Shown: positions 41,506 to 51,793, numbered from the stretch's first letter. The stretch: 64,000 nt of DNA from Paenibacillus sp. FSL K6-1096 (GCF_037977055.1 NZ_CP150274.1:2604001-2668000); one strand, 5' to 3'. Notes: a model not told the origin generated them from the letters alone. Translations and numbers: made by a program.

Positions 41506-42381
41506 TTAAAGGGTATACCGGATTGCATGTCCATCTCCGGCTTCTACAGTCCAGGAGCTGATCTCCCGGATTAAAGAACGCGACACCAGCTTGCGCAACA
41601 CCAGCGGCAGTTCTGCCTGTAGCTGGCTTAACCCGGAATGCTGTAGAAGCTCCTTGATGCTCCACGCCTCCTTGCGGCTGCCCAGAATACGAATCAGCAT
41701 GGCACAGCAGTCAGGCATCTTGGACATCAGGGCAAATTCACAGGCCAGCAGAATCAGTTCAACCCTTTGGTCAAGCGTCTCCGTGCTGATCGTCAGTTCC
41801 TCATACAGCTTATGCACCTGGGAATTCATGCTCTTGACTTGTCCCCAAACTGCCGGCTCCGGGAAATGTCCCGCTTCGCTCACTTCAATCCGCGCCCAAT
41901 GATACAATGCAATCAGCACGCAGTTGTAGGCATCCATGGTGCAGCCAGCCTCAATGTAACGCTTGGACTTAATATACATATGTAAAAAGCGGGCGAATTC
42001 CATAAACAGCACCCGTTCCTTGAGCGGCCCGTCGAACCGGGTAAGCTGCTTCCGCATCTCTTCCAGGATTCCCTTAGGGTCCCAGATGACCTCCCCGGAG
42101 ATCAGGCTGGCCAGCAGTTCATTATTATCTCCCGCCATCACAGCACGTTCCAGAGCAGACAGACCCACATGCACCGATTGCGTCCGCTTATCGCCGGCAA
42201 TAGTATGGGTTATGATACGTTCGGTTTCCTGTTCCTCATGCAGCATGAGGACGACCATATCATAATCGTGCAGCAGCGCACTTTGAAAGGTGTCTTCCCC
42301 TCTTTGCCGCCAGGCCACGGCTCCCAGAACATTCTCATCGAATGTCTCCCCACTGAGTAGGGTCAAATTGGACAGTTCCAT
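41506..42381 (-). CDS. ygxA: Nucleotidyltransferase-like protein YgxA
   Basis: This 291-residue protein has the nucleotidyltransferase-like plus helical architecture of YgxA. Its position directly before the rRNA operon and next to ygzB and perR equals that in Bacillus subtilis, which supports the name. The classic GSxxxGxxxD catalytic motif is degenerate here (LLSGETFDENVLGAVAWRQRGED), so activity is doubtful. GGAGG lies 5 bp before the ATG at 42381, inside an open extension to 42393. Biological role unknown. Confidence 0.8.
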   Translation of the reverse strand: MELSNLTLLSGETFDENVLGAVAWRQRGEDTFQSALLHDYDMVVLMLHEEQETERIITHTIAGDKRTQSVHVGLSALERAVMAGDNNELLASLISGEVIWDPKGILEEMRKQLTRFDGPLKERVLFMEFARFLHMYIKSKRYIEAGCTMDAYNCVLIALYHWARIEVSEAGHFPEPAVWGQVKSMNSQVHKLYEELTISTETLDQRVELILLACEFALMSKMPDCCAMLIRILGSRKEAWSIKELLQHSGLSQLQAELPLVLRKLVSRSLIREISSWTVEAGDGHAIRYTL

Positions 42382-42510
42382 ACTTCCCTCCATCGAATAT
42401 GGCGATTTAGCATCCAGTCAGTTATAATCTCTATAACTCATATTATTCTACATCATCATGCCAGTTCCTCCTGAATGACCGAACTATATTTCAGTAAGGA
42501 GATCACACTC

Positions 42511-42876
42511 ATGAAATTTAAATCCGCCAAAATCAATGCCTTCCGCACCTGGGGGCTGCTGCTTACCATGGTGGGCATGGGGCTTATGATCATGGGCACC
42601 GCAGGCATTGTATTCTGGGGATCAGCAGGCAAGGTATTCGCCGGAATCGGACTGGTGATCGGCCTGATCGCTTTGATGGCCAGCATGGCCATCTATTTCT
42701 GGGCCGGAATGCTCTCAACCAGCGCCGTTCAGGTGGAATGCCCGGAATGCCATAAGCTGACCAAAATGCTGGGCAAAACCGACCGCTGCATGTTCTGTCA
42801 TACGATCCTTACGACAGACCCGGCTGAGGCCACGATTACTGCCGAGCAGCTCGAAGCCCAGCAGCTTAAGCAATAA
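42511..42876 (+). CDS. ygzB: DUF2614 zinc-ribbon membrane protein YgzB
   Basis: This 121-residue protein starts MKFKSAKINAFRTWGLLL, has two TM helices, then a cytoplasmic zinc ribbon with two CxxC pairs (CPEC, CMFC), and a polar tail. This matches YgzB, a conserved protein of unknown role beside perR in Bacilli. AAGGAG precedes the ATG at 42511; the longer frame from 42475 has no such site. It is divergent from ygxA. Confidence 0.9.
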   Translation: MKFKSAKINAFRTWGLLLTMVGMGLMIMGTAGIVFWGSAGKVFAGIGLVIGLIALMASMAIYFWAGMLSTSAVQVECPECHKLTKMLGKTDRCMFCHTILTTDPAEATITAEQLEAQQLKQ

Positions 42877-42945
42877 CCCTATTTTAGCGGTGTTTGTTGT
42901 AATCATTTATCTACAAGAAATATGCAGCAGCATTCTTATCTTCTG

Positions 42946-42984
42946 CAAAAAAGGTGTTGTCCCCCTGGAGGACAACACCTTTTT
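42946..42984. terminator. Bidirectional terminator, ygzB / GH18 gene
   Basis: AAAAAGGTGTTGTCC pairs with GGACAACACCTTTTT around a 7-nt loop; A and T runs on both sides. Confidence 0.92.
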
Positions 42985-42998
42985 ATAATGAGTTAATG

Positions 42999-44720
42999 TT
43001 ATTCTATGATGCCCTTCAACGCTTCCCAGGCCTCAGGGCTGGCGAAGCTCCGGTTCCACGCTGCCACACCGCCGAGCTTCAGGGAGCGGGCGAGCTCCAC
43101 TCTCGCGGTGAGTGAGGTCTTGTCCTCGATCCATATTTTGCGCAGAGTCTTGTCTTCCTTATACTCCACGTAGTTCTGACCGGCCTTCTCATCGAATACC
43201 GGCGTCAGCTTCTTCTCGGCAATGATCTCCTTCACCGCATTCATACTGACAGCCTTTGAGCTTACCTTGGTCTTACCCTTCTCGGTGGCTTCGGTCCAGA
43301 TCCGCGTGTAGAGCGGTACGCCAAGAATCAGCTTCTCCGCCGGCACCTCATCCTCCTCCAGAATCCGGTTAACCGAAGTCTTGACCCACGGCAGGGAGGC
43401 GACCGAGCCCGCTACCGGACTGGCTGCCCAGTGTTCATCATAGGCCATTACGATCAGGAAGTCCGACACTGCGCCAAGCGCCCGGCGGTCAAGGAACAGG
43501 GACCACATTTCGCTGTTGGATTTCGGGGTGACATCAATGGAGACGACCAGATTCCGGCTCTGGGCCATCGGCTTCAGCTCACGCATGAACTGGGTAACAT
43601 TCGGCCCGTCCTTCGTATACACATTCTCGAAGTCGATATTGATTCCGTCCAGGTTGTACAGGTCCGCATACTTCAGCATCTGCACGATCGTGTTCATCCG
43701 CTTCTCATAAGTGGACAGAGCCTCCGTAGTGAGGTCGGGTTCGAAGCTGTTGCTCAGCAGGCCCCATACCTCCATCCCCTGGTTATGCGCCCAATCCACG
43801 TAGGCACGGTCTGCCTGGCTGCGCACATTGCCGTTCACATCAATAATGCTGAACCAGGTAGGGCTAACCACATTCACTCCCGGCAGCGCCGCGAATTTGG
43901 CCGGATTCGGCTTGCGCTCGTACACGGCTTCCCAGAACATGTTCACCGGCTTGCCCTTCCAGCTCCGCTCGGCGCGTGTAGGGGTGACGGGCTGCTTCTC
44001 TACCGCTTTGGTGCCGTCCGGGGTAATGTCACTGGCTTTGACGTAGCCAGCATAGCCATTGTCCATCTGAACAAACATCCAGTCCTCGGTCTCCGTATTC
44101 CAGATTCTGACCACCGTTCCGGGAGGCATATCCGCGAGAATCGGGGCGTGAACCGTAGCTTCACTCCGCAGCGCTTTGGTCCTTCCGCCTTCCTTGCCCT
44201 TCACCTTGCCGAGCGGCACCGATTCCCCGGCCGTCATCAGCAGAACTGCACCGGTGGCTGTGTCCTCATCAATCTCGAATCCGTACAGGTTCTCCAGTGT
44301 GTCTACCGGAAGGTAGGTGACTTTATCCTTAACCTCGGGAGCTAGACGAAGCTGCAGAGGTTCATTGTTCAGGCTTGCTGCTGTGGATGATTCCTGCATA
44401 TATAATAGACTGCTGTCTGTTGAGAGAATGACGGATTTGGTCTTGTCCTCATAGCGGATGGATGAATCAACATATTCCTGCAGGAAAGGCAGCGGTAAAA
44501 GCAGGCTGTCCCCCGTTCCCGAGGCGGAATAGTCCGTAAGCTGTCCTTTGACGAAAATAGGCTTGTCCAGCCCCTTCCAATCCGGGTCCTGATGCTGGCG
44601 GTTCGGCATTACATAGTAAACAACATAAAAGGCGGCTGCGGCTATAATGACAAGTCCCAATAAGCGGCGTCCAAGACTCCCGCGCTTCTTCACGCGTCCT
44701 CGTCTCTGTCTTCTGTCCAA
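42999..44720 (-). CDS. Membrane-anchored SH3-domain GH18 glycosidase
   Basis: This protein of 573 residues has an N-terminal basic stretch, one TM helix (LLGLVIIAAAAFYVVYYV), a copper-amine-oxidase-like or stalk region, a bacterial SH3 domain (about 170-235, VRIWNTETEDWMFVQMDNGYAGYVKASDI) and a C-terminal GH18 barrel with the catalytic DGINIDFEN. That composition resembles spore or cell-wall GH18 proteins (YaaH/YdhD-like), and peptidoglycan or chitin-like glycan is the likely target. GGAGG is 7 bp before the TTG at 44720, which I prefer to the open frame from 44765. Confidence 0.85.
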   Translation of the reverse strand: MDRRQRRGRVKKRGSLGRRLLGLVIIAAAAFYVVYYVMPNRQHQDPDWKGLDKPIFVKGQLTDYSASGTGDSLLLPLPFLQEYVDSSIRYEDKTKSVILSTDSSLLYMQESSTAASLNNEPLQLRLAPEVKDKVTYLPVDTLENLYGFEIDEDTATGAVLLMTAGESVPLGKVKGKEGGRTKALRSEATVHAPILADMPPGTVVRIWNTETEDWMFVQMDNGYAGYVKASDITPDGTKAVEKQPVTPTRAERSWKGKPVNMFWEAVYERKPNPAKFAALPGVNVVSPTWFSIIDVNGNVRSQADRAYVDWAHNQGMEVWGLLSNSFEPDLTTEALSTYEKRMNTIVQMLKYADLYNLDGINIDFENVYTKDGPNVTQFMRELKPMAQSRNLVVSIDVTPKSNSEMWSLFLDRRALGAVSDFLIVMAYDEHWAASPVAGSVASLPWVKTSVNRILEEDEVPAEKLILGVPLYTRIWTEATEKGKTKVSSKAVSMNAVKEIIAEKKLTPVFDEKAGQNYVEYKEDKTLRKIWIEDKTSLTARVELARSLKLGGVAAWNRSFASPEAWEALKGIIE

Positions 44721-44839
44721 GATAGGTCCTCCAAACCATGTGTTTAAATTTGTAAAAGCAGGCAACGCTCCTGTTAAGTATACGCTATGCAGGTCTTAAT
44801 GGTTGCGTTAATCTCTTGGAAGGGCTGTCTTATTGTAAC

Positions 44840-44877
44840 AAAAAACGTGCAGAATCCGCAGCCGGACTCCACACGTT
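44840..44877 (-). terminator. Terminator of perR
   Basis: Minus strand: AACGTGTGGAGTCCG pairs with CGGATTCTGCACGTT through several G-U pairs, then six T. It lies 17 bp beyond the perR stop. Confidence 0.8.
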
Positions 44878-44894
44878 TATAGGTTAATTTCAGT

Positions 44895-45326
44895 TCAGTG
44901 CTGCTTCTCGCTGCAGCATTTGCAGACTCCGTACAGTTCCATCCGCAAGCCGTGAATCTTAAAGCCTGTAGCTGCTTCAGCATGCTGCTCCACTTCATGC
45001 AGGGCAGGATAGCTGAAATCCTCAATCTTGCCGCATTCCTGGCAGATGACATGATAGTGATCAGACACATTGGCATCAAAACGGCTGGAATTGTCACCGT
45101 AGGTCAGCTCACGGACCATCCCTGCTTCCATGAACATCTTCAGATTGTTATACACCGTTGCCACACTCATACTGGGAAACTGAGGCTCAAGCGCCCGGTA
45201 AATATCGTCAGCCGTAGGATGATTCATCGCTTCCATCAGATACGTTAGAATCGCATGACGCTGGGGCGTAATACGGACACCGGTTGTCTTGAGCTGCTCC
45301 AATGCATGTTGTACTCCACTACCCAT
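44895..45326 (-). CDS. perR: Peroxide stress regulator PerR (Fur family)
   Basis: This 143-residue Fur-family repressor senses H2O2 through iron-catalysed histidine oxidation. Seen: ITPQRHAILTYL with the sensor His near residue 28, the regulatory-site cluster RFDANVSDHYHVIC, and two zinc CxxC pairs (CQEC and CKCC). Alignment to B. subtilis PerR by eye is close over the whole length, as is the position next to ygzB and ygxA. The frame opens at a GTG (45335), but the ATG at 45326 has better ribosome spacing. Two Per-box-like sites flank its promoter. Confidence 0.93.
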   Translation of the reverse strand: MGSGVQHALEQLKTTGVRITPQRHAILTYLMEAMNHPTADDIYRALEPQFPSMSVATVYNNLKMFMEAGMVRELTYGDNSSRFDANVSDHYHVICQECGKIEDFSYPALHEVEQHAEAATGFKIHGLRMELYGVCKCCSEKQH

Positions 45327-45352
45327 CCATGCCACCGCCTTTGATTACAACT

Positions 45353-45429
45353 TAATAATAACTCTAATGTAATTGTAAGACCGTGCTTTCGTTATTGTCA
45401 ACGCGCTCATTACATTATATTGATTATTA
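45353..45429 (-). promoter_or_regulatory. perR promoter with two Per-box-like sites
   Basis: TTGACA (45396-45401), 18 bp, TACAAT (45372-45377) on the minus strand. TTAGAGTTATTATTA (45353-45367, minus) and TTATATTGATTATTA (45415-45429, plus) match the Per box TTATAATNATTATAA at 12 and 13 of 15. One covers the start point and the other lies upstream of -35, which fits autoregulation. Confidence 0.7.
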
Positions 45430-45449
45430 TATAATAAAAATTACTTATT

Positions 45450-47375
45450 TCAATATTTGCTCACATTTAAATTGCTGTTGCCATCTACACGGAGCTTGAA
45501 TTCACCGGTGCCGATCTGGCCGGAAATCAGCTTCTTATCGATCACAAGTCCAGGCAGATCTGTTGTAATATCCCCGTAGCCGCTGGAGCCCTCTACCGTA
45601 TAATTGCCTGTGAGCGGCAGGAACAGCTCGATATCGCCCACTGCACTGTAAACTTCCCAATCGCCGCCGAAATCTGCGGACCGGACATGGATTCTGCCGT
45701 TGAGCGATTCGGCGTGCAGCTTCGCTCTCGCTCCAGCTACCTCCACATTGCCGTTCTTGGTAGATACGTCCACTGCATCGCCGCTGTCATAGGCCTTGAT
45801 ATTGCCGACAGCCGTCGACAGCTTCATCGCCCCGCTAACCTCCCAGGCTGACATATCACCGCCGCTTGTCCCCAGCTCCACATCACCCAGGACATTTCTG
45901 GCGCGCACTGCGCCGTTGAGCGTTTTGCCTTTGACATTCCCGAAAATGCGGTGCAGGATCAGCTCTCCGTTCCCGGTCTCCAGCGAGATGTCGGCAATGG
46001 CCTCCACATTCTGCAGCGTAATTCCGCCATTCATCGTGCGGACATTCAGGTCAAACCGCCGGTCCTCCGGCAGGGAGATATCCAGGTTGATCCGCGGCTG
46101 GCGTTTGCCGGATTCACCGTATGCCTTGCTCTGAGGGGTAATCTTGATGGTTGTCCCTTCGCTCACCTCGACAAAAGACTGGTCCGCTATCGCCTCAGCC
46201 AGCACACCATCCAGCTGATCCACCCACACCGTTGCCTTAATCTCGATATCCTCGACAGCAGCCCGGTGGATGAGAATATCTCCGTTAATCGCGTCAATGC
46301 TGACTTTGGAGGTATTCAGCTCGACCGGAACGACCAGCGGAGGCTTCTCAAATTGATGTCCCTCCGCTTCCCCGTAATCCACCGCCGCCGCCGTCAGATT
46401 TAGACTGACCCGGTTCCACAGATGCAGATAATGCTCCTGCTCGGTCACGATGAACACACAGGCGGCCAGAACTATGGCCGAGATCAGGCCCCGCAGGTCC
46501 ATCCGCGCTCTGCGGACAGTACCACCCGGCTTGCTGCGGCGGGAGAATAAATAGATCAGCAGATATTCAATTCCCCAGAGCACAGGGATAACGGGCCACC
46601 ATTTCAGCAGCAGCATCATATCATCCGTGCCATAGCTCCAGTCCAGGAAGAGCAGCGTTCCCACAGCGGCCAGCGTGGCCGATGCCGTATATCTGCCGAT
46701 GCGCCGGCTTCTCCGCTCCTTGCCCGCGCGCGCCATCATATTCTTGGCTACTTCACGAATCCCCATGAGCACGCCCAGGCCGATTAACAGCACTGCTGCC
46801 GCAGCGCCGGCGGAGTTCTCAATGAAGGCTTGCAGCCATGGCGGCTTCTGCCGGAAGAGAAAGAGCAGCACCCCCCCGGCCAGCAGCATGACGCCGAAGG
46901 AAATCCCCGGCTCGGTGATCCTTACCCGCCGTCTTGCTGATGCTGCGGACTTAATGTCCTCCCCGTCTTCAGGGTCATGCTCTTCAGGAAAGCGCAGAAT
47001 CCGGTCGGCTGCCTGAAGCGCATCAAACACGTTGTAGAAATACATTACCGGGATCAGCAGCGCCAGAAGAATCAGCAGCGGTACATTAATCTGCATTCCA
47101 ATAGAAGAGAAGTACAGCAGCGCCATAATATCGAGCAGCAGCAGAAAAATAAAGGTGATGCCCTTGCGGAGCAGTCCAAGATACAAATGGCCCGCGCCGG
47201 GCAGAACTGCTGCAAGCAGTCCGGCTACAAATTTCCGTTTGCGGGGACGCCGCTTGGGCCGGGGCGGAATTTTGACCGGCTTCATTTCATCCCCAGCTTC
47301 AGACTCCTGTAATTCTGCCTCGTTCTGTTCATCCCTGACGGGATAATCCTCATGTTCCTGTTGACCGGAACTCAT
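45450..47375 (-). CDS. DUF4097 beta-strand-repeat membrane protein
   Basis: A 641-residue protein: a polar N-terminal tail, a basic stretch (RPKRRPRKRK), about eight TM helices up to residue 330, and a long beta-repeat C-terminus of the DUF4097 adhesin-like type. Short blocks of the form ISLETGNGELILH and VELGTSGGDMS recur in it. Its function is unknown; such proteins are often linked to envelope stress responses. It is transcribed toward perR with about 120 bp between. AAGGAGG precedes the ATG by 10 bp. Confidence 0.8.
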   Translation of the reverse strand: MSSGQQEHEDYPVRDEQNEAELQESEAGDEMKPVKIPPRPKRRPRKRKFVAGLLAAVLPGAGHLYLGLLRKGITFIFLLLLDIMALLYFSSIGMQINVPLLILLALLIPVMYFYNVFDALQAADRILRFPEEHDPEDGEDIKSAASARRRVRITEPGISFGVMLLAGGVLLFLFRQKPPWLQAFIENSAGAAAAVLLIGLGVLMGIREVAKNMMARAGKERRSRRIGRYTASATLAAVGTLLFLDWSYGTDDMMLLLKWWPVIPVLWGIEYLLIYLFSRRSKPGGTVRRARMDLRGLISAIVLAACVFIVTEQEHYLHLWNRVSLNLTAAAVDYGEAEGHQFEKPPLVVPVELNTSKVSIDAINGDILIHRAAVEDIEIKATVWVDQLDGVLAEAIADQSFVEVSEGTTIKITPQSKAYGESGKRQPRINLDISLPEDRRFDLNVRTMNGGITLQNVEAIADISLETGNGELILHRIFGNVKGKTLNGAVRARNVLGDVELGTSGGDMSAWEVSGAMKLSTAVGNIKAYDSGDAVDVSTKNGNVEVAGARAKLHAESLNGRIHVRSADFGGDWEVYSAVGDIELFLPLTGNYTVEGSSGYGDITTDLPGLVIDKKLISGQIGTGEFKLRVDGNSNLNVSKY

Positions 47376-47411
47376 CCTCGGTCATCCTCCTTTCTGAATC
47401 ATTTGCATCTC

Positions 47412-47885
47412 TCATTTCCGTCTGCCTGCCCGGTGGAATTCCAGCAGCTCTACTCCCGGAGCGACTTCCTCCGATTGAACAGGAATGAACCCGTGCTTGT
47501 TGTACAGCTTCACCGCCGGCAGATTCAGCTTCCCTGTGGAGACGATGAACTGCTCCATCTGTGCATAACGGTCAAAGATATATTCCAGCAGCCTGCCCGC
47601 TACGCCCTGCCGGAAATGATCAGGACTCACCATCATCCGGGTCACCGTAAGCTTGCCGGGGGATTCCTCCATCACCGCTACGGCGCCCAGAAGCTCCTCC
47701 GCATCATCCACACACCCATAGAACTCTTCCTTCACCCGGCTGAGCATCTCACGGGTCTCCTGCAGCGGCGGAATGTCATGGAATCCGATCATCTCCGCCT
47801 CCAGGCGGTAGGCCTTATGCTGAAGGCTCCACAGGTCATCCAGCGTGAATTCATCCTGCAGATTCAGCTTCACTATTGTATCCAT
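47412..47885 (-). CDS. GNAT-family N-acetyltransferase
   Basis: The 157-residue sequence has a GNAT core: the beta-strand/turn VTRMMVSPDHFRQGVAGRLLEYIF contains the acetyl-CoA loop (RQGVAG), and the C-terminus LPAVKLYNKHGFIPVQ is the usual fourth motif. The acceptor is unknown. It follows gatB on the same strand. A strong stem-loop without a T run lies between them at 47910-47939 and may mark an mRNA processing or attenuation point. Confidence 0.85.
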   Translation of the reverse strand: MDTIVKLNLQDEFTLDDLWSLQHKAYRLEAEMIGFHDIPPLQETREMLSRVKEEFYGCVDDAEELLGAVAVMEESPGKLTVTRMMVSPDHFRQGVAGRLLEYIFDRYAQMEQFIVSTGKLNLPAVKLYNKHGFIPVQSEEVAPGVELLEFHRAGRRK

Positions 47886-47909
47886 TCTTGAAAGTCCCCT
47901 TATATCTGT

Positions 47910-47939
47910 ACAGGGCCTGCCGTTGCCGACAAGCCCTGT
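47910..47939 (-). other. Stem-loop between gatB and GNAT gene
   Basis: Minus strand: ACAGGGCTTG pairs with CAGGCCCTGT (one G-U pair) around a 10-nt loop. No T run follows, so it is not a normal terminator. Confidence 0.55.
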
Positions 47940-47967
47940 GCCCTGATTCTATGATCTATTACCCATT

Positions 47968-49401
47968 CTAGCTGTTCAGCACTTCAGCAAGCAAGGTGTT
48001 CACCAGACCCGGGTTGGCCTTACCCTTACTCGCTTTCATGACCTGCCCGACCAGGAAGCCGATGGCTTTCTGCTTGCCGGCCTTATAGTCTTCTACAGAC
48101 TGCGGATTCGCCGCCACTACATCCTGAACAATCTGCTTGATGGCTCCTTCATCGCTGATCTGGACCAGGCCCTGCTCTTCAACAATGACTCCCGGGAGCT
48201 TGCCGCTCTCCAGCATCTCCTTGAATACGGTCTTGGCGATCTTGCTGCTGATGGTTCCGGCAGCGATCAGCCCGATCATCTCTCCCAGCCCCTGAGGCGT
48301 AATCTTCACCTGGGATAATTCCAGACCGTTGCTGTTCAGATATCCCAAGAGGTCACCCATCATCCAGTTGGCCACAGCCTTGGCATCCTGTGTATACGCA
48401 AGGCTGCCCTCGAAGAAATCAGCAAGCGGCTTGGAGGAGGTAAGCACTCCGGCATCGTATGCAGTCAGGCCGAATTCTTCACTGTATCGGGCCTGACGGG
48501 CATCCGGAAGCTCCGGAATGGTGGAGCGGATCGCTTCCCTCCATGCATCATCAATATGCAGCACAATCAGATCCGGGTCCGGGAAATACCGGTAATCATG
48601 GGCTTCTTCCTTACCGCGCATGGACAGGGTCTTGCCCCCTGCTTCATCCCAGCGGCGGGTCTCCTGCACCACGGTACCGCCCTCATCCAGAATCTCCGCT
48701 TGGCGGAACTGTTCATATTCCAGCCCGCGGAGCACGCCGCGGAAGGAGTTCATGTTCTTCAGCTCGGCCCGGATGCCGAATTCCTCCTGCCCTACAGGAC
48801 GCAGGCTGATGTTGGCATCACAGCGCATCGAGCCTTCTTCCATCTTCACATCCGACACATCGCAATACTGCATAATGGCGCGGATCTTCTCCAGATAGGC
48901 GCGCGCTTCCTCAGGCGAACGCAGATCCGGCTCGGAGACGATCTCGATCAGCGGGGTGCCGACACGGTTGAAGTCCACCAGCGAGGCGAATCCGCCGTCG
49001 ACATGGGTCAGCTTCCCGGCATCCTCCTCCAGATGCAGACGGGTGATGCCGATCCGCTTGGTCTCGCCGTTCACTTCAATATCGATCCAGCCGTTCAGTC
49101 CGATAGGCTGATCATATTGCGAGATCTGGTAGGCTTTGGGCGAATCGGGGTAAAAATAATTCTTGCGGTCGAATTTGCTGACATCGCCGATTGTGCAGTT
49201 CAGAGCCATCGCCGCTTTCATGGCATACTCTACCGCCTGGCGGTTCAGCACCGGCAGCACGCCGGGATGGCCGAGGCAGACCGGACAGGTGTGCGTATTG
49301 GGCGGAGCACCGAATTCGGTAGAGCAGCCGCAGAAGATTTTGGACTTGGTATGAAGCTCCACATGAACTTCCAGCCCGATGACCGTTTCATATTTAGACA
49401 T
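47968..49401 (-). CDS. gatB: Asp/Glu-tRNA amidotransferase subunit B
   Basis: This 477-residue subunit converts mischarged Glu-tRNA(Gln) and Asp-tRNA(Asn). Seen: an N-terminal [16 protein letters not shown], the zinc site CGCSTEF ... [11 protein letters not shown], and a helical tail with a YqeY-like GatB domain. The frame opens at 49413, but that ATG abuts the ribosome site AAGGG. The ATG at 49401 matches the family start. Last gene of gatCAB. Confidence 0.97.
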   Translation of the reverse strand: MSKYETVIGLEVHVELHTKSKIFCGCSTEFGAPPNTHTCPVCLGHPGVLPVLNRQAVEYAMKAAMALNCTIGDVSKFDRKNYFYPDSPKAYQISQYDQPIGLNGWIDIEVNGETKRIGITRLHLEEDAGKLTHVDGGFASLVDFNRVGTPLIEIVSEPDLRSPEEARAYLEKIRAIMQYCDVSDVKMEEGSMRCDANISLRPVGQEEFGIRAELKNMNSFRGVLRGLEYEQFRQAEILDEGGTVVQETRRWDEAGGKTLSMRGKEEAHDYRYFPDPDLIVLHIDDAWREAIRSTIPELPDARQARYSEEFGLTAYDAGVLTSSKPLADFFEGSLAYTQDAKAVANWMMGDLLGYLNSNGLELSQVKITPQGLGEMIGLIAAGTISSKIAKTVFKEMLESGKLPGVIVEEQGLVQISDEGAIKQIVQDVVAANPQSVEDYKAGKQKAIGFLVGQVMKASKGKANPGLVNTLLAEVLNS

Positions 49402-49445
49402 AGATAATCTCATCCCTTAAAAGTTTTGTGGGCAACTCCTTCAAG

Positions 49446-50903
49446 CTACAATTGCGGGCGGGCCTTGTGATACTCTGTATGCTGTTCAAAGGCATGGGCG
49501 ACGCGCAGTACCGTGCTCTCGTCAAATTCCTTGCCGATAATCTGCAGGCCAACAGGCAGGCCTTCGGCGAAGCCGCAAGGAATGCTGATGGCAGGGATAC
49601 CGGCCAGGCTGACAGGGATGGTAAGGATATCGTTCAGATACATCGTCAGCGGATCTTCGGTCTGCGAGCCCAGCTTGAAGGCGGTGGTTGGCGCAGTCGG
49701 CCCGAGCACGACATCATATTTGGTGAATACTTCATCAAAATCCTGCTTGATCAGGGTGCGGACCTTCTGGGCTTTCAGATAATAAGCATCATAGTACCCC
49801 GAGCTCAACGCGTAAGTTCCGAGCATAATCCGGCGTTTGACCTCAGGGCCGAAGCCCTGGCTGCGGGAATTGTGGTACAGCTCCAGCAATCCGCCCCCGT
49901 CATCCACTCGCTGGCCGTAACGGACCCCGTCAAAGCGGGCCAGGTTGGACGAAGCCTCCGAGGAGGAGAGCAGATAATACGCGGCAACGGCATATTCGGT
50001 ATGCGGAAGAGACACTTCCTCCCATACGGCGCCGAGCCCTTCCAGCACCTTAAGCGCTGACAGCACGGATTCACGGACCGCCGCATCTACACCTTCGCCG
50101 ATATATTCCTTCGGCACGGCAATCCGCAGTCCGGCAATATCTCCGGTCAACGAGCCGAGGTAGTCAGGGATGTCCACCTTGGCTGAGGTCGAATCTTGGG
50201 CATCATAACCGGCAATGGCCTGCAGCACATACGCGGAATCTTCAACAGTACGGGTAATCGGGCCAATCTGGTCCAGCGAGGAGGCAAAAGCGACCAGGCC
50301 GTAACGCGAGACCAGACCATAGGTTGGCTTAAGGCCTACTACCCCGCAATAGGATGCCGGCTGGCGGATCGATCCTCCGGTGTCCGAGCCCAGCGTGAAG
50401 TACACCTCACCGGCTGCAACCGCTGCTGCCGAACCGCCGCTTGATCCGCCGGGCACCCGCTCCAGATCCCACGGATTGGATACCGCGCTGAAGCTGGAAT
50501 TCTCATTGGAGCCGCCCATGGCGAACTCGTCCATATTCAGCTTGCCGATGGTTACGGCATCCGCCTGGCGCAGCTTGGACACTACGGTTGCATCATACAG
50601 CGGCTGGAAATTGGCCAGGAACTGGCTGGCACAGGTGGTGCGCAGATTCTTGGTCACAATATTATCCTTGATGCCGGCAGGGAGTCCGAAGAGCAGGCCG
50701 CGGGAAGCCCCGGACGCCAGCTTGTCATCAAGCACGCGCGCTTGCTGCCGGGCCCCCTCCTCATTCAAAGTCAAAAAGGCATGAATCTTACTGTCACGCT
50801 CAGCAATGATCGATAACGCTTCCTCTGTCAGCTCACTGACCGAGACTGCCTTGGTGTGCAGCATGTTATGTACTTCAGGTAACCGGTATTGAAACAGGCT
50901 CAA
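49446..50903 (-). CDS. gatA: Asp/Glu-tRNA amidotransferase subunit A
   Basis: This 485-residue amidase-signature enzyme releases ammonia from glutamine for the GatB site. The Ser-cisSer-Lys triad is visible as GIKDNIVT (Lys) and [16 protein letters not shown] (both serines), with the Gly/Ser loop [15 protein letters not shown]. It starts with TTG 7 bp after AGGAGG. Second gene of gatCAB. Confidence 0.97.
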   Translation of the reverse strand: MSLFQYRLPEVHNMLHTKAVSVSELTEEALSIIAERDSKIHAFLTLNEEGARQQARVLDDKLASGASRGLLFGLPAGIKDNIVTKNLRTTCASQFLANFQPLYDATVVSKLRQADAVTIGKLNMDEFAMGGSNENSSFSAVSNPWDLERVPGGSSGGSAAAVAAGEVYFTLGSDTGGSIRQPASYCGVVGLKPTYGLVSRYGLVAFASSLDQIGPITRTVEDSAYVLQAIAGYDAQDSTSAKVDIPDYLGSLTGDIAGLRIAVPKEYIGEGVDAAVRESVLSALKVLEGLGAVWEEVSLPHTEYAVAAYYLLSSSEASSNLARFDGVRYGQRVDDGGGLLELYHNSRSQGFGPEVKRRIMLGTYALSSGYYDAYYLKAQKVRTLIKQDFDEVFTKYDVVLGPTAPTTAFKLGSQTEDPLTMYLNDILTIPVSLAGIPAISIPCGFAEGLPVGLQIIGKEFDESTVLRVAHAFEQHTEYHKARPQL

Positions 50904-50930
50904 CTTGCTTCCTCCTCTCTTGGTATCGTG

Positions 50931-51218
50931 TTATTCCAGAACAGCGGGAACCTTGAACTGTCCGTCTTCATCATCAGGTGCATTAAGCAAAGCTTCCTCT
51001 TGGGTTAGGCTCTCCTTAACCACATCCTCACGCATCACATTGCTGACCTGCAGCACATGCGTAGTCGGCTTCACATTCTCGGTATCCAGCTCATTCAATT
51101 TCTCGGCATATTGTAAAATAGCATTCATTTGTTCGGTAAAGGTAGCCTCTTCTTCCGGGCTTAATTGCAGGCGGGCCAGCCTGGCCACATGCTGCACATC
51201 TTTGACAGTGATGCTCAT
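50931..51218 (-). CDS. gatC: Asp/Glu-tRNA amidotransferase subunit C
   Basis: A 95-residue scaffold protein ([25 protein letters not shown], and [16 protein letters not shown]) that joins GatA to GatB. It is first in the operon. Upstream AGGAGGG is 9 bp before the ATG, and a strong promoter lies 50 bp further. Confidence 0.96.
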   Translation of the reverse strand: MSITVKDVQHVARLARLQLSPEEEATFTEQMNAILQYAEKLNELDTENVKPTTHVLQVSNVMREDVVKESLTQEEALLNAPDDEDGQFKVPAVLE

Positions 51219-51269
51219 ATTGAATATCCCTCCTGTTTAAAGGGCTAAAGCGCCCGGATAACGTTTTTA

Positions 51270-51298
51270 ATTATATTGTAGACGGCCTTACAATTCAA
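51270..51298 (-). promoter_or_regulatory. gatCAB promoter
   Basis: Minus strand: TTGAAT (51293-51298), 17 bp, TATAAT (51270-51275). Confidence 0.8.
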
Positions 51299-51374
51299 TG
51301 CGCTTGTCAGCGGAAGGAAGATCCGGAAGGCTGGTGGGGGCAAATCCGAAGGGATAACCGGAGGAATGGGCGAA

Positions 51375-51401
51375 AAACAAAAAGCCGGCATTCGCCGGCT
51401 T
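51375..51401 (-). terminator. Terminator of the small gene at 51407
   Basis: Minus strand: AAGCCGGC-GAAT-GCCGGCTT followed by a T run broken by one G (TTTTTGTTTTT). Confidence 0.85.
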
Positions 51402-51406
51402 CTACC

Positions 51407-51793
51407 TTAAATCCAGGCGCGAAGGTTCACCTGCTTGATGAAATCCGCCTGGGACATACTCTCTTGGGATGTTGTCTCTATCTCTTCCGCCTCAGCCGTC
51501 TCGCCGTTCATCAGTTGATGGAACAGCTTCTCATTATACGTTGACAGTGCATAATCTATCAGCGCCTCATGCGTGGCTCTCTCGGCTTCCAGTGCCAGCA
51601 GCTGCTCTTCGGCCTCAATGTCCTCAGCTGTAACATAGAAATTCCTGTTAGCTTCGGGAACACGAATGACATAATCAAACGCATTATCAGGATTGCGGTC
51701 GTAAGCAATCAGGTAGCCATAGTCTCCGATAGGAAGGCTCTGCTCGAAAGCGTCCGCGACAATGACAATCTTCTCTCCTAAACGCAGCATCAT
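51407..51793 (-). CDS. Hypothetical protein, probable beta-barrel plus helix
   Basis: This 128-residue protein is not recognised. The N-terminal half (RLGEKIVIVADAFEQSLPIGDYGYLIAYDRNPDNAFDYVIRVP) looks like a small SH3-type barrel; the rest is acidic and helical. It has an RBS-like AGGAGG upstream and its own terminator, so it is likely an independent gene. It sits between gatCAB and the sigY operon without obvious functional link. Confidence 0.7.
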   Translation of the reverse strand: MMLRLGEKIVIVADAFEQSLPIGDYGYLIAYDRNPDNAFDYVIRVPEANRNFYVTAEDIEAEEQLLALEAERATHEALIDYALSTYNEKLFHQLMNGETAEAEEIETTSQESMSQADFIKQVNLRAWI

